Of a stretch of DNA of 64,000 bases, positions 1 to 11,164 are shown one piece after another. The stretch spans positions 248,001 through 312,000 of the forward strand of contig CDRMUB010000001.1 of NCBI GenBank assembly GCA_977006965.1. Reading direction: 5' to 3'. Made by a program: the position numbers and the translations under genes. The stretch's first letter is position 1; each line of letters starts with the position of its first letter. The notes beneath the pieces are model-generated. The model made no database searches and was not told where the DNA came from. It saw nothing but the letters and a program-made list of their open reading frames with translations. The stretch comes from Phymatolithon calcareum (lineage: Eukaryota; Rhodophyta; Florideophyceae; Hapalidiales).

Positions 1-283
1 TCGGAGCTTGCGTCAATCGATCTCGATTCTATTTCTGAATGGCCTTATCCTGAATCGTATTTTACTTTTGGAGTCGACTGAGACGAGGGATTAATGTGCT
101 TTCGGAATATTCAATAAACTCTGGTACCAAAGGCGGAGAGATGTTGAAAATGTGAAGCCAAAAATTAAAAAACTGTTTTCGTTAATTTTAATTGAAAACT
201 GGTGGAAAGGGACTGAAGGTAGCACTATTCCGAGGGAAGTTCTATTCATAGTGGCGCGATATCGTGAGTCCCCCTGTGCTAAA

Positions 284-1746
284 CTATAAAGATTTTATGG
301 CGAAATGGCTACGCTGGCGCCCCCCTTGAGATTGTCCAGCCGATAAAAGAGTGTGACACACCAACATGCACACATCATACGTTGCTTTAGGTTTTGCTTT
401 GACTACTTCGATGAGATTTCTGCTGTTTGATGCTAATGCCATGTCGTCCACAACCACGGCTATGATGATGAACTCCTGAGTTTTTCGGAAGATGTACAGC
501 GGCTCGTCGAAGTTTAACATGAGAAATCTCCAACCGTGTAACAAGTCGTAGAGTGCTGAGCTCCAGATATTTCCAGCCTGCTTGATTCCATAAGATTCCT
601 TTTGGAGATGGCAAAAAACACCGGCTTTGATTCAACTCTCGACGAGTCTGTAGGCTGTGTCTTGAAGATAGGAACATCTATCTGACCGTGCAAGTTAGTG
701 TTGGAGACATTTCCTCCTTCATGAGAGCTTCACTGGCGACAAGAGCGAACAGCAATCGAATGGATTCATGAGATACTACAGGGGCGTACATAGTGTCATG
801 GTCGAAGTCAACGTACGCTTCCTGATAATCTCCACGAGCGCTGACTCTTGCTTTGCACATGTACCGCTTTCCTTCAGGGTCGATTGATTGGCTTTGAAAA
901 ACCAAATGTACTGCAGCATGTTCATGTCCAGCCTGGGTAAGACATATGTCGATGGCTCTCTTTTGATGTGAGCCTTGTACTCGCGATCGATAGCGTCTGC
1001 CCAATGCATGGTTTGCCATTCTTCTCCGAACGACCGCGGCATGCGTCCCTCGGATAGCGCATGCGGATGGGCTAGGTTTGTGTTCTCACGATGCAATGCG
1101 GATAAACAATGAACAAGATGCGCTTCGGCTGTGTGATTGTCCTCGGTTTCTTTTTCTTCGACCGATGCTTGTCATAACAATCCGTCAAGAAGATTCGATG
1201 TTCTGGAAAGAGGACTGTCGTTAAAAACTCTGAAATCTCTGCGGCGAACGCCGTTGACGATCTTACTGTACGGGATGAACACACGAATAAAGCTGTTGCT
1301 GCTGTCCATCCCGACAAATCGTGCCGGCTCCGGACGTGGCAATAGCTTCTTCCTCGCGACAGTTTGGGAGCGGTAGATGCAGATCCAGCTTGCCCATACT
1401 GCAAGACGCTCGTGAAATCGATGTCAGCGACCGAGCGCCACTTGAAAATGGGCAGATAACGATTTAATCGACTTGAAGGCAAGCAGTTTCGGAACCAGCT
1501 CGCATACTCGAGCGTCTCTCCCCAGACTTCATTGGAAATGTCACCGTCGAACATGAGCACTCTTGCTCCAGCCCAATGCTTTTGGACTAGACGTTTGGCA
1601 GTTCCATTACTTTCGGGAGCATACGCTGGTGAAAGGCCCAGACGAATTCGCGCTTTATTGCAGAACTGAGCGACAATTTTTGAGACGTACTCTCCCGCTT
1701 TGTGCAGTCGAAATATTTTGACGCTCCGTTTAGAGTCTACACTCAC
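284..1746 (-). mobile_element. Ty1/copia retrotransposon pol relic (integrase to reverse transcriptase)
   Basis: Read on the minus strand from right to left, the pieces follow copia order. Near 1,740-1,400 is the second half of an integrase core, with AYAPESNGTAKR matching the copia PYxPxQNGVAER motif and the WGETLEYASWFRN segment. From 1,096 to 680 is the start of the reverse transcriptase, with MYAPVVSHESIRLLFALVA matching the TYAPVVSxxSIRxLLALAA block. From 600 to 440 follow YGIKQAGNIW (copia YGLKQAPRxW) and VVVDDM in place of the catalytic YVDD. The blocks sit in different frames with stops between them, so this is a pseudogene. No RNase H and no LTRs were seen. Family assignment rests on these motifs; the frame breaks are seen directly. 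Confidence 0.8.
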
Positions 1747-2399
1747 AAGATGCGGTTTCGTTAGTCAAAGGAAACGACTGAACAGAAGATCGCAATTGAG
1801 CTGGGTTATATTCAGGTGGCAATTAGGATGTATCCATGTCGATCTGACTCAGAGGGAGCATTAATAACAGAGAGACCCAGTCGAATCTCTTTCTCTAGTG
1901 ACTATTTTTCTTCATCCAACTGCATTCTGTTGGTTAGTTCGCATCCTGAAACTCGAAAGGATGGCTTTTCTCTGAAACAATGCTCAGCACCCAAAATGAA
2001 TGTATTAGCTTCCAGCTCGCCACGACCACATAATTCGGCAAGATCGGTTCCTAGGGCAGTGGCTCCTGCAACATTTAACAAAGGAAACTCAAGCTCCAAA
2101 GAAACTTACAGGCCAGTTTTGCTTCTGTCTCATGCTTAATAAATGTTCAAATTAGCGCATAAAAAACTGGGACAAAGTAGCATGCGGTGTTGACACCCTC
2201 AACAGTATTATGAAAAGATTCACACAGACCTCTACAAATAAGAAATACGCAGCTCAAGCGATTGTCGTGATACCATAGAGATCTGACTAAGCAATCTCAA
2301 AACTCTCGATGTTCGTGGAATGCGTATTAAAAATACTCGACTTTCTCGAACTTAGAAGAAATCCTGCTTTGTCAAATACCTCAAACTATGAGCTAGAGC
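1747..2399. other. no gene recognised; possible upstream part of the copia relic
   Basis: A 65-codon minus-strand open stretch (1,902-2,099) lies where gag or protease of the copia element would be expected, but I see no protease DSG motif or zinc knuckle. The rest holds nothing I can name. Confidence 0.3.
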
Positions 2400-2640
2400 A
2401 GTCAGGGTGGTGAAATAGCAGTCTTAGTTTAAACCTTTACTGGTGGTCTCTTCTTATCTCCATTAGAGCCTCTATCGGACACAGGACTCGAATTTTCCAC
2501 GGCGGTTTTCGCCATATTGTCCGAAAACACACTTGTAGAAAAATTCTTCTGCTGCCTCGATAGAATCTTTTTGTAAATGGCGACACAGATAGAGAATAAG
2601 CCTATTTCAACATAACTAGACTCTTACAGATTCTAATTTG
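2400..2640 (-). mobile_element. LINE reverse-transcriptase relic (copy F)
   Basis: On the minus strand, about 2,590-2,490 reads DSIEAAEEFFYKCVFGQY followed by GENRR. This aligns with SAIESAEGLFYKNVFGKY followed by AEHRR in the open LINE ORF at 12.9-14.8 kb. The flanking codons are also related but contain stops. It is a short, old fragment of the post-RT region of the same LINE family; no 3' tail was found. Confidence 0.65.
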
Positions 2641-3401
2641 TCCGTACCACTTCTACTAAAATGCCTACTCTTCGTCTTAGCTCTGAGTCTAAGTACTGGC
2701 TGTTTAAATCCCACGGTCATATTCGACGTGGGTTCTTTGGGCAAACAGGTCGGATCAATTCAACTTAAATGCACCTCTACCGCGCTGATGTTGGCGGAGA
2801 GTAGTACGTAAAAGACTACTGAGAATCACCTGGAACGAGAAGCACCAGATTGAAATTTCGTTCAAGTTAAGAGACGAGGTCTTCCGGAGAGAAATGATTG
2901 AACTTAGCCGAAGATAAAAAGAAAGCTCTGAACATATCGGAGGAGCATGCAGCGTTCCACTCCAACGTAACGAAGCGAACTTGGACATAGAGTCCCAAGA
3001 AATCATCGCAAATCAGTGACTAGCGCACCCCTTGAGCGTATTGCGCCAGGAAACAAATGGCACCAGAAGCTAAAATGGAAGTCGCTCAGACTCCAGAATT
3101 GGTTGTGCGAAAGGGCACAATGAAATATAGCTCGAGATAATCTGTTAGTTGGGATGTGATACGAAGTCTCGCTAAGCAGCTCGCCTATTGCAGCATCAGA
3201 GAGAGATTTTTTACTTCCATGGTGGATCTAACTTTTTCTTCTGACACTCAAAGATTACAACACGTTAGAAAGTTCTCGATACCACATCTAAGACAGCCCT
3301 TACTGTGATCAGGGGCTTGGTTTTCAATGAATTATACAGAAACGGTTATAATTGCAACACATGGTACAGAGTTTTTTTCGCCTAACTATTGTAGACGATA
3401 T
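2641..3401. other. no gene recognised
   Basis: The stretch has an 83-codon minus-strand open stretch at 2,755-3,006 without recognisable motifs, and otherwise many stops in all frames. Its right end is the pre-insertion target of the LINE copy that follows. Confidence 0.4.
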
Positions 3402-3415
3402 CCTTGCAAGTCAAC

Positions 3416-4563
3416 ATTATTTGCTGATGATTTTCTTCTTCAGGCTAAGAATGCAAAAGGGTTGCAAAACTATTGGACATAGCCACGAAGTGGGCAGGCG
3501 AGAACTCCATGAACTGGAACACAAAGCCAGGAAAGAGTGAGGTGCTTAAGTACAAAGGCCTCCCAAAGAAAAAAAATTTCCTTCCAGGAAGAGAGCTGCA
3601 CCAGGCCTGAAGACTTTCATACCTGGGGATCAGTATGAACAACAACGGAGTCACGAACGATACAGCAATTGCAAGAGTTCGAAATGCGGTGGGATGTATA
3701 CGCAAACTCCGCCAAATAGGCGTGAAAGTCAGAGGATTACAGCCAGCCACTTGCATCAGGATTTTTAAATCATTGATTTGCCCAAATGGGAGTATGCCAT
3801 TCATCTGACCCCGATCACCAAACGTCTGTTATCGGCAATCGAAGTAGCAGAAGGTCTTTTCTTCAGGTATGTTTTCGGAAAATATTCCGAACATCGAAGG
3901 GAGCGGATGCGAGTGCTCTGCCGACTCGCCAGCCCACAGATGAGGAGAGCGCACCAGGCTGAAAGGTTCGCCTTAAGCCTGGTAAGACGGAAGAAGTACC
4001 TTGAGCTCGCAGAAGAATACCAACGAAGAGAAGAAGACCTGGAAGATGTGTCAAAGGATATTGGACATCTTAGAGAAGAGAAGCACCTCAAAGAAGCTCT
4101 AAAACAAGCGAAAGACGGTACGGTATCAAAAAGAGGACGCATACGGGAAGCTGCAAAAATATGGACGTTGGAAGAAGAGAGACGCACAGTTAAAATAAGG
4201 TCGACAAGCCGAATGAACTACCAGGAATGTTACGTATAAGGGACAGAACGGCGCGGTTGAGATGCCTGAGATTTCTTCTCAACAGAGCTCCTTTGTGGAG
4301 AAAATCCGTTTTAGCGAAGTACTTTGGACTCGGATCTGTGGTTGAGCTCTTTGTGCTCCAACGCACACTACGGTGCATGAAGATGGACCAAGAAACAGAA
4401 TACGAATGCGAACGACTCACTCGAGCCGTCACAGAGAGCGAGACTCGGATTAAGGAGATATTAGGAGGCTAGTAGAGAGATGAATGTGGATTATAGCGAG
4501 AAGCTGCCCTGTTAATCAAATTGAGGTTTTGGGAGCTTCTAAAATAAATCAACATATAACCCC
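3416..4563 (+). mobile_element. 5'-truncated LINE copy A with target-site duplication
   Basis: The element begins exactly at the reverse-transcriptase active site: one frame reads STLFADDFLLQAKNAKGLQ at 3,412-3,470, so this copy keeps the canonical FADD. Downstream frames carry the thumb and post-RT region (KWEYAIHLTPITKRLLSAIE, then a charged helical stretch, then NRAPLWRKSVLAKYFG and RLTRAV). Frameshifts and stops break it. The 3' end is the family tail, GAGGTTTTGGGAGCTTCT then AAAATAAATCAAC then CATATAACCCC. CCTTGCAAGTCAAC flanks it at 3,402-3,415 and 4,564-4,577, a 14-bp target-site duplication that defines both ends and proves retrotransposition. It is dead but fairly young. Confidence 0.9.
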
Positions 4564-4577
4564 CCTTGCAAGTCAAC

Positions 4578-5489
4578 TTCCTTTCTAGTGGCACAGGCGC
4601 AGGCTATATGATAGATCCACAACCTATGCGTTGACACTCGCGATAGCTCTCGTGCGGTAAGTCGCTTAGAAGATGCCACATAGCTACTCGCAGAACTCAA
4701 CGGCAACACACGAGCTATCCCGAGTGCTTAGAGTGATTCCCGGTGGATCCAGGTGCCACGAAATATAAGTAGAAGACCGTAGGATATCCCAGACAAAAAA
4801 CGAGAGTTGCGAAGCCAGCACTACATTTGCGGGCTGAACACTGCAGAATGTACTGAATATATAGGGGGCGCTACGCTGTTCTTGGATTACATTTAAATTC
4901 TTCTGTTACGAGTGCGTCTGCGCAGCATAGTCTCGGAGGTAACTCTGGAAAACATCCTCACCTTGCACTCGTACTCTGAATGAACTCAAATCTTACATTT
5001 CTAAGTAAGAAGTCTCCCATTGGAGTGCAAAGTTTCCGAAACTGAGAGCAAATTCATTCCTCAGACGGCCGTAGAGCATCTTACTGTTACATTGACACCT
5101 CACAAGCACCTGTATTCGACTCTCAATGGAGCATGATGACATCATGCTCTAGGTGCGATGCTTTGTCCCAAGGGCCTTCCAAGAATTAGGCCAGAGAGCC
5201 CGAAAGAGAGCGTGTAGAGGTTTCGAAATCTGTCTCGAAGCTTGTCCGCCCTTCTGAAGAGCATGTACGTTTCGCGATGAAGACTGGCAAAGATAAGCAT
5301 TTCTGGAAGGACTCGCGTTACTGATACTGCTTGCGGCGAGACCTCAGGCAGTCGATCCGGAGGTGCAGCGACATGCGCAGTTGTGGTTTCAACACATAAG
5401 ATCCACAGCAGTGATGTTTGCTACTGGGATATTCTTACTGGAATTGATTCCGAAGACGTTCGAGGTGTGATTCTTTCCGGAAGTTGTCG
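4578..5489. other. no gene recognised
   Basis: This 0.9-kb stretch has no open frame of 60 codons or more and no repeat that I could match elsewhere in the window. Confidence 0.4.
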
Positions 5490-5960
5490 TTATCTTAAAA
5501 GATTCTGCCTATCAGCCGAAAGAGAGCACTCTTGACAACAAGTTGTAAGCATCAAATACGAGTTGTTTTGTCTCCTACATGCAGAACTCCTGAGTACATG
5601 CTCGCTGTAGAATGCGGGTTTCTCTTCGGCGAACTCTTCCGTCGATGGTCTGTTGATGATGGGTATACCCTCGTTTGCTTGCAGTGTCAAGCCGAGGAGC
5701 GCTCACGAAACGAATACCTATAACAACGTGACCGCTTCTTCAATACCAGTAAATCTCTCAAGTGCCTCTATCGAAGGTGCTTCTCATGTGCGGACTGTAC
5801 CTGTGCCGTATTCGAGTTCCGTCTCTTCAGTGCTACAGTCCTTTTTCGTTCCTCGTCTCTGCAAGATTTATCGGGCAGTTGTCTATGCACTCTCCGTCGC
5901 TTACCGTGGGCCATGTTAGTTCGGAGAGCTATCTGACTTCCTCAAATGGATGTCCGCTTA
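5490..5960 (-). mobile_element. possible second copia relic (end of reverse transcriptase)
   Basis: On the minus strand a broken frame reads STASMYSGVLHVGDKTTRI, resembling the copia block YxxxVGSLxYLAxxTRPDI that follows the reverse transcriptase, preceded by a proline/lysine-rich linker. The match is short and interrupted by stops, so it is a tentative assignment. It is the same orientation as the copia relic at 0.3-1.7 kb but not contiguous with it. Confidence 0.3.
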
Positions 5961-6859
5961 CCTGTCCATAGTGTCATCTTCAATCTAGTGTGTTGTCTCT
6001 GTTTAGTACTTAAGCTCGTCGAGCAAGCTCAGAAGGCCGGGAACGGAACATCGACAGCCACATCGATCATCGACCAACAACTATCATCCATCGTGGACCG
6101 GTAGATCGGTTCGTCGGCCAACAATGGCCAAGTAAACCTTCTTCTTGGCTCCAATCCTAACACGATCCACGCTCACACGGCCAGCGCAATTGCGACGCCT
6201 AGTGTTACAGCTTCTACATTCGCTTTGTGTATCAAAATCTTTACCTATCGGCTCTCTTCGGCACCTGTCCCGACTTGGATTGTTTCTTTCTTATGTAAAT
6301 AATCATTTCCGAAGCTGCTGAGTTTTTTGACGTCGATAGAAGCAGACCTCGGTTTTTTCCGTAATCTGGAGTCCAATAGGTAGAGAATTACATAAGAATG
6401 AGCAATATTTATGCTTACAAGCATCGAAAAACATTCCGCATGGTGCCCCTGGCAGAAGACAGGGACATGTCTCGTGCCATTGGGTAGACAGGGATGGTGC
6501 GCAATCAGTTACAATTCGCAGCAATTCGATCCAACTGAGTTCCGATGAATAATTTTAATTCGAATTGTTGGTAGATTGTACGAGAGTGTATTGGTCAATG
6601 AGCGAGACAGCATAGTTGTCAGAAATAGCGATCACATCAAATGTATCATGCGTAGTACGTGGTATTTGGTTGTCGGTAGAGCCTAATTTGATTATAGAAC
6701 TCGGGCTAGTAAAAGCTTACGGTACGAACGATTCTACCTACAGTTACAACGTTCTTGAATTAAACATTCCATTTGATCGTTCTGTTCCACTGCCAGCTGG
6801 CTAGCTTCTACATCGCCCCTGAACCTTGAACTACTCAAGATTGGACATTTGAATCAAGT
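5961..6859. other. no gene recognised
   Basis: Only short open stretches (62-73 codons) without motifs. Confidence 0.4.
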
Positions 6860-7130
6860 GTGGTTATTCAACGTGGGGAAGCGAGCTCCATGTCTGACGA
6901 CGCAAAACAAGCATGTACAAGGCTGATACTGCGACAGAGAGAAAACAGGCCTGAAAATGATACGTCTGGTCCGGAGGAGCCAAAACCTATGGCTCAACGC
7001 CGCAAGAAAAAAAAGCCGAATGTCATACTACGAGGGGCACGGAACTACATGAGTACCGATTTCATATACGGTTGTTTGCCGATGTGGAACATCTTTCGTC
7101 CATGGCTAAGTATATTTTGCTTGATCACAG

Positions 7131-7375
7131 GGGGGATATATGTTGATTTATTTTAAAAGCTCCCAAGGCCTCTCTTGAAGAGTAAGAGTAAAGATTCATT
7201 GGACCATGGGGGGATTGAAACCCCGACCTTCCGTATGCAAAACGGACGCGCTTAAAACGAAGGACACTGGGGATTCCCGAGTGATCCCTCACCTCAGTAC
7301 TAATCCAGCCTGTCGAACCTTATCTTGCAAGTTCGGAATGGGTTTGCGAGCATGTTTCTGAAGTATGGTCCTTCG
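7131..7375 (-). mobile_element. composite SINE: 5S rRNA head, tRNA-like 3' half, LINE tail
   Basis: Read on the minus strand the 245-bp element has three parts. First is a 120-nt 5S rRNA-like head (7,376-7,257), second a tRNA-Ala-like 3' half (7,252-7,199), and third a 42-nt tail (7,172-7,131) nearly identical to the 3' tail of the LINE family (TTGGGAGCTTTTAAAATAAA then TCAACATATATCCCC). TTGCTTGATCRCAG flanks it at 7,117-7,130 and 7,376-7,389, a 14-bp target-site duplication with one difference. Structure plus duplication identify a short interspersed element of the 5S-derived (SINE3-like) type, presumably mobilised by the LINE whose tail it shares. It lies inside an older open reading frame. 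Confidence 0.8.
7199..7252 (-). pseudogene. tRNA-Ala(UGC)-like 3' half
   Basis: The minus strand shows the end of a D arm (GCGCG), an anticodon arm TCCGT-TTTGCAT-ACGGA with a perfect 5-bp stem and anticodon TGC, then a T arm close to GGGG-TTCAATC-CCCC with one extra T, and an acceptor 3' strand ATGGTCC plus A. T at the position pairing with base 3 would fit the alanine G3:U70 identity. There is no 5' half: the 5S-like head sits directly upstream. It is the middle part of the SINE, not an independent gene. Confidence 0.55.
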
Positions 7376-7376
7376 T
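7257..7376 (-). rRNA. 5S rRNA-like sequence (head of the SINE)
   Basis: The segment is 120 nt, the normal 5S length. Its first nine bases, ACGAAGGAC, pair perfectly with its last nine, GTCCTTCGT (helix I). Conserved 5S blocks are present in order: GACCATAC, AACCCATTCCGAAC, TTAGTACTGAGGTGAGG and CACTCGGGAATCCCCAGTG, covering the internal Pol III control region (A, IE, C). TTTT starts at its last base. Helix II pairs poorly. Because a target-site duplication encloses this block together with tRNA and LINE parts, it is more likely a SINE head than a functional 5S gene. Confidence 0.7.
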
Positions 7377-7534
7377 TGCTTGATCGCAGCAAAGGTACGT
7401 CTCCTATTGTGTTCGAATCGATGCTTTTCCTCAAAGACAACCGCTGTTATTGGGACGGGCACACTGTGAAGAAGCTCGTTGTACAGGCTATTGGAGAAGA
7501 CGAAAGTTCTGTATACATAGCGCAGTTAACTTGA

Positions 7535-10329
7535 CTATTGCAGGAAGTATTCAAATTGCCATCCGAGTTGCTGACAACCTCACTGAGCAATTGAATTGTT
7601 TAATTGCTTTACTAACGGCAATGTCGACCTATGAGATTGGGAACACACCTGGCGGTAGATCTCGTCATTCACGTGAGTAGGAATGAAGAAAATCCAAACT
7701 AAATGCAAGAAATATTTTTGACACGTTCAAACGCACAGCAGATGCTCCTAATAGCTTTTTGACTGCTTAGTGCGCATGAAAAGGCTCCATTCCGCTGAAA
7801 GTGTTTCAAGATAGAGTGGGAAGGATCTCCCATTCGCAGATATTTCGCCACCGAATGGACAGAAAATTTTCACGGATTGTGCCACGTCTCATCAAAAGTG
7901 TGTAGATAATATGAGCTTTTTAGACGTAAATCCTTCTTCTGCAAGTCTAGCACCCAGACAGATTATGACACCCTTCTACTCATGTCCTGGGAGGGTCTCC
8001 TCCGAAAAAGATCAAAGATGAGCCTTTAAGCTTTGGATGGTTTACAATTAATGATTGAGAAAGCCATCCGAAGCACGAGGCACTAGTGTCATCCACATAC
8101 AGCTTTTTCAGCACTGTCTTCTGTTCTCTGTACACCTACGGATCTTAGATCTGTGCGACTAGAAAGGAGGGTGACTCACAAAGATATATTTCCCGCATAG
8201 AGAGGCAGCTTTCAAAAAAAGCCCCTCCAATATCCCTCGATTGACCTCCAGATAGTTTATTCGTTGTAGCAAAAAGCAATACCATCTGGCATATGTGCTC
8301 ATTTTTTTACATACTTCTAAAATAAGATTTCAAGCTATCAGGGCTGCTTTTCAATCTTTAGTACGAACCGGGGACATAGTGCGTAGTAAATGTTTACGAC
8401 ACACTATCTTTCCGGCTCGTATGTAGGGCATGTCAAGTCCACTAGTGAGTCAGAAGTGTTCAAGCAGATATATAGAATGCGTTTGAGAGCAGCCAGCTCC
8501 ACCACCGTTGTGAAACTAATGTAAGCGAGAAGTGTTTGTTGGACATCAGCCTTCATCTTCTCAATACTGTCGAGCCATCACTTTTATCGATTTCCTATTT
8601 GCAAACTACCTAGTAAAGATTTGTTTCAGCTTTCTATGTGAAGCGATTTTGAGCCTTAGATCTTTGTGAAACAAAGAGGCTCTCCCGACTCGAGATTGGC
8701 GTATGCAAGGCTCTTTTTCTCATTAACCTATTTTTGAGCCCAAAATACACTGCTCTTGTCTCCGCGTCTACCACTCGACATGTAATAGATCATTGATCAA
8801 ATTTCGAGACTCATTCAAAGTTGTGGCAGTGAAGAAGACAGCTTTACGAAACACAGTTCTGAGCCTGTCAAGCATCTAAACTTCTTTTACTCACCGAAAG
8901 CTTCTGATATTGAATGTATTTTCATTTTCTACTGCTTTCTCGGCCTGGAAGATATTCTGGAAAGTACTGTGTGTCGATTTATTGTTCGATCTCCAGTAAC
9001 CTCTATTCTGAGTAGTTGGATAACTTGCTGAGAGGATCCCTACACAAACGTGATTTGACTACTCACTAAATCTTTCGATTCGTACGCTTCTCTCTATTAT
9101 ATTGATTCAGGACAGCTTTAGGCACGACAAGGAGAAGATAAAGCAGTGAGAAAAGCATCAGGCTACTGAAAGCCTTTATCAGGCCCCTATGTGAGCACGC
9201 TGGCCATTCAACATCGGACAAAATCCAAGTATATATCAGTAGTAAGAATCCTGTAGAAAATTGATACTATACTCTTTGTAAAGTGGGCAATGTGGCACTG
9301 GAGACCACTAGTGAGGCAACGTTAACAAGAAACAAGAGATATTCGGGGATATTTCTTCCTGGGGAAGCTAAAATAAAGATTCCTCAAGATAGTCGAGGAA
9401 AGTAGAGACACAGAGGCAGAGCTAGATCTCGAACCCCTTTGATTTCAGTCCTTAGGTGAGCACGGAAGCTGTATTTGAACGTGTATGGGAAATTTTTCAA
9501 TTGCGGGAGAGGCAGGTAAAAAGCCATGCAAATAATTGGGGACGCAACGCATCGTAGTCGATAAAGAGGAGCCTTTTCATAATTTTTCTTCCCCACCGGG
9601 AAAAATAAACAGCAGCGTGAACGGAAATAAATGCTTTTGTATACCGTGATATATATAGAGGAATATTTCTATTCGGTACCCAATATATGCAGATCACCAC
9701 TGTCGTGCATACCAGCGCGAGCTCGTTACTTAAAAAACAACAGGGCAGCAGCTGAGCCGCGAAAAAAGTACTGCGTTTACATTAACGTAGCAGCTTCACA
9801 AGACAAGCGAGCAGCCCGACATCCCTTCACAACAAGAACAGAAAATCTGCGACCCATACCCCCCAGATCATCAGCCTTGCTTAGAGTTACCATGTTTCTT
9901 CTACTCAAAACGGCATCGCAACATATCCACATTCTTGTACAAGACCTTTATTCATTTTGTGGTGTCTTGAGCCTTGCCACTTCTTCTATGTTTTTGCATG
10001 TACTCATGCTCAGTGTTTATGGCGAAAAGGAAAGAAGATCACTTAACATTGAGAATTTTGCGTGTAGCGTGTATGTGTTTTAGTTACTGTATTAAAGCCG
10101 GATAAGAACTTTTTTAAAATATTTTGTGGTACACTATCGAAAAATCGATATGCAGGACTTTGTTCTCTATGCTGGACACGTAGAGGTGACAGCAAAAGGC
10201 TCTTTCTAGTGCTCTAAAAGCTGGAGCGGGCAAGGAAAGCACAATTGAACTAGCTGCCCTTGCAAAGGAAATAACGAAAGCTTGTGCTCGTCTTGTCTCT
10301 GTCTTGAGTTGAGTAGTCGTCTTCAGTGC
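7535..10329. other. 2.8 kb without recognisable genes
   Basis: Apart from short open stretches (for example 150 codons at 9,631-10,083, plus strand, with no motif or homology to anything else here) I see no coding signal. Stops are dense in all frames. Confidence 0.4.
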
Positions 10330-10795
10330 GACCTGCGTGAGTCTCAGCCCTGCACCAGTGTTCCACCGAAAAGAAATAAATCCGTACCACTCAAAATGCT
10401 TTCTCTATTTCACGTTCAGGGCCATAGGCTCCAGCTGAAATGCCAGCAGCTGTTCAGTTCCTTAAGGTCCATTTCCCAGTGGACTTCAATGCTGTGTCGG
10501 AGGATTTTGAATATATACAACGGCGAATGAATTCATTTGAACAAAACTGCAGCAATAGGTGTGGCTTGAAGTCTGGCACAATGCTGGTTATGAGCGTATG
10601 GGGTAAGAGAGATTATAGACGAGCTACTTGGTGGAGGAGATGACTGGACCGATGAGACGTTTTGACACTGGCTTGTCAGAAAAAGAGTAAGAAAGCCGTG
10701 CGGAACTCTGAAAGCTTTTATGTAGGTTTTGAAGAGAATGTGCCTCGTTCTACAGAATATCAGTTTGCATGTTGTCTTTAGGTTCCGAGTACACT
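10330..10795 (+). pseudogene. relic of the recombinase-helicase gene, C-terminal end
   Basis: About 470 bp aligns at roughly three in four bases, by eye, with the last part of the decayed minus-strand copy at 14.84-15.3 kb. Shared points are GTMLVMSVWGK (versus ETMLVMSVWGK), the DELLGGGDDW/EELLGRGDGW block, LVRKRVRKPCGTLK/LVRDRIEKPCGILK and the closing LVLQ/LFLQ. It is broken by frameshifts and stops. Only the zinc-knuckle/C-terminal region survives, so it is a deletion relic. It proves that the family is dispersed. Confidence 0.75.
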
Positions 10796-11164
10796 TCTTC
10801 TAAGAAAAAAGTTCTGCATTGCAATCACAGTCCAAAGTACTGGGAAAACATTAATTTACTCTACAGCGGAACTGTGTTCAAGGTCTCTCTCATGCATCTA
10901 ATTCTATTGGGTCTGTCTCTTAAATGATGAAGTCCTTGAACGTTGTTCGTCGTGATTATCGAAATTTTTACGAAACAACCTTCTTCGAGACTATCTAGAC
11001 TTGGCATATATCTTTTCAACTCTGCTTCTTTGAGACCCTGCTTGTATCCTCTTGTGCTAGTGCATCTACACTTGTTCTTTTCTCAAGCATCGCCAGAGAT
11101 CTAACAACGAGGTAAAGAAATTGCAGGCTTCCGAGAAAAAATTTTTACAGCTACTCCCACCACA

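Larger units (their letters stand above)
6985..7534 (+). pseudogene. unidentified ORF interrupted by the SINE
   Basis: A frame entering from the left reads RLFADVEHLSSMAKYILLD and stops inside the SINE. After the SINE and the second target-site copy the same sense resumes as LLDRSKGTSPIVFESMLFLK and continues to a stop at 7,534. The conceptual excision of SINE plus one duplication keeps the frame open. I do not recognise the product with confidence. The arrangement is loosely reminiscent of the DUF659 region of hAT transposases, but no diagnostic residues are visible. A separate frame at 6,860-7,156 encodes a lysine-rich stretch and is probably not the coding frame. Confidence 0.35.

Noticed and set aside
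284-2140. LTRs of the copia relic
   Set aside because: No long direct repeats or primer-binding site could be matched on either side; the left end may lie outside the window.
7131-7376. Permuted tRNA gene, as known in some red algae
   Set aside because: The 3' half is present, but no 5' half follows it downstream. The target-site duplication and LINE tail show it is part of a SINE.
7257-7376. Functional 5S rRNA gene
   Set aside because: Length and helix I are perfect, but helix II pairs poorly and the block is enclosed in a target-site duplication together with tRNA and LINE parts.
9631-10083. 150-codon plus-strand frame
   Set aside because: No motif, no paralogue in the window, and flanked by dense stops; it may be a chance opening.
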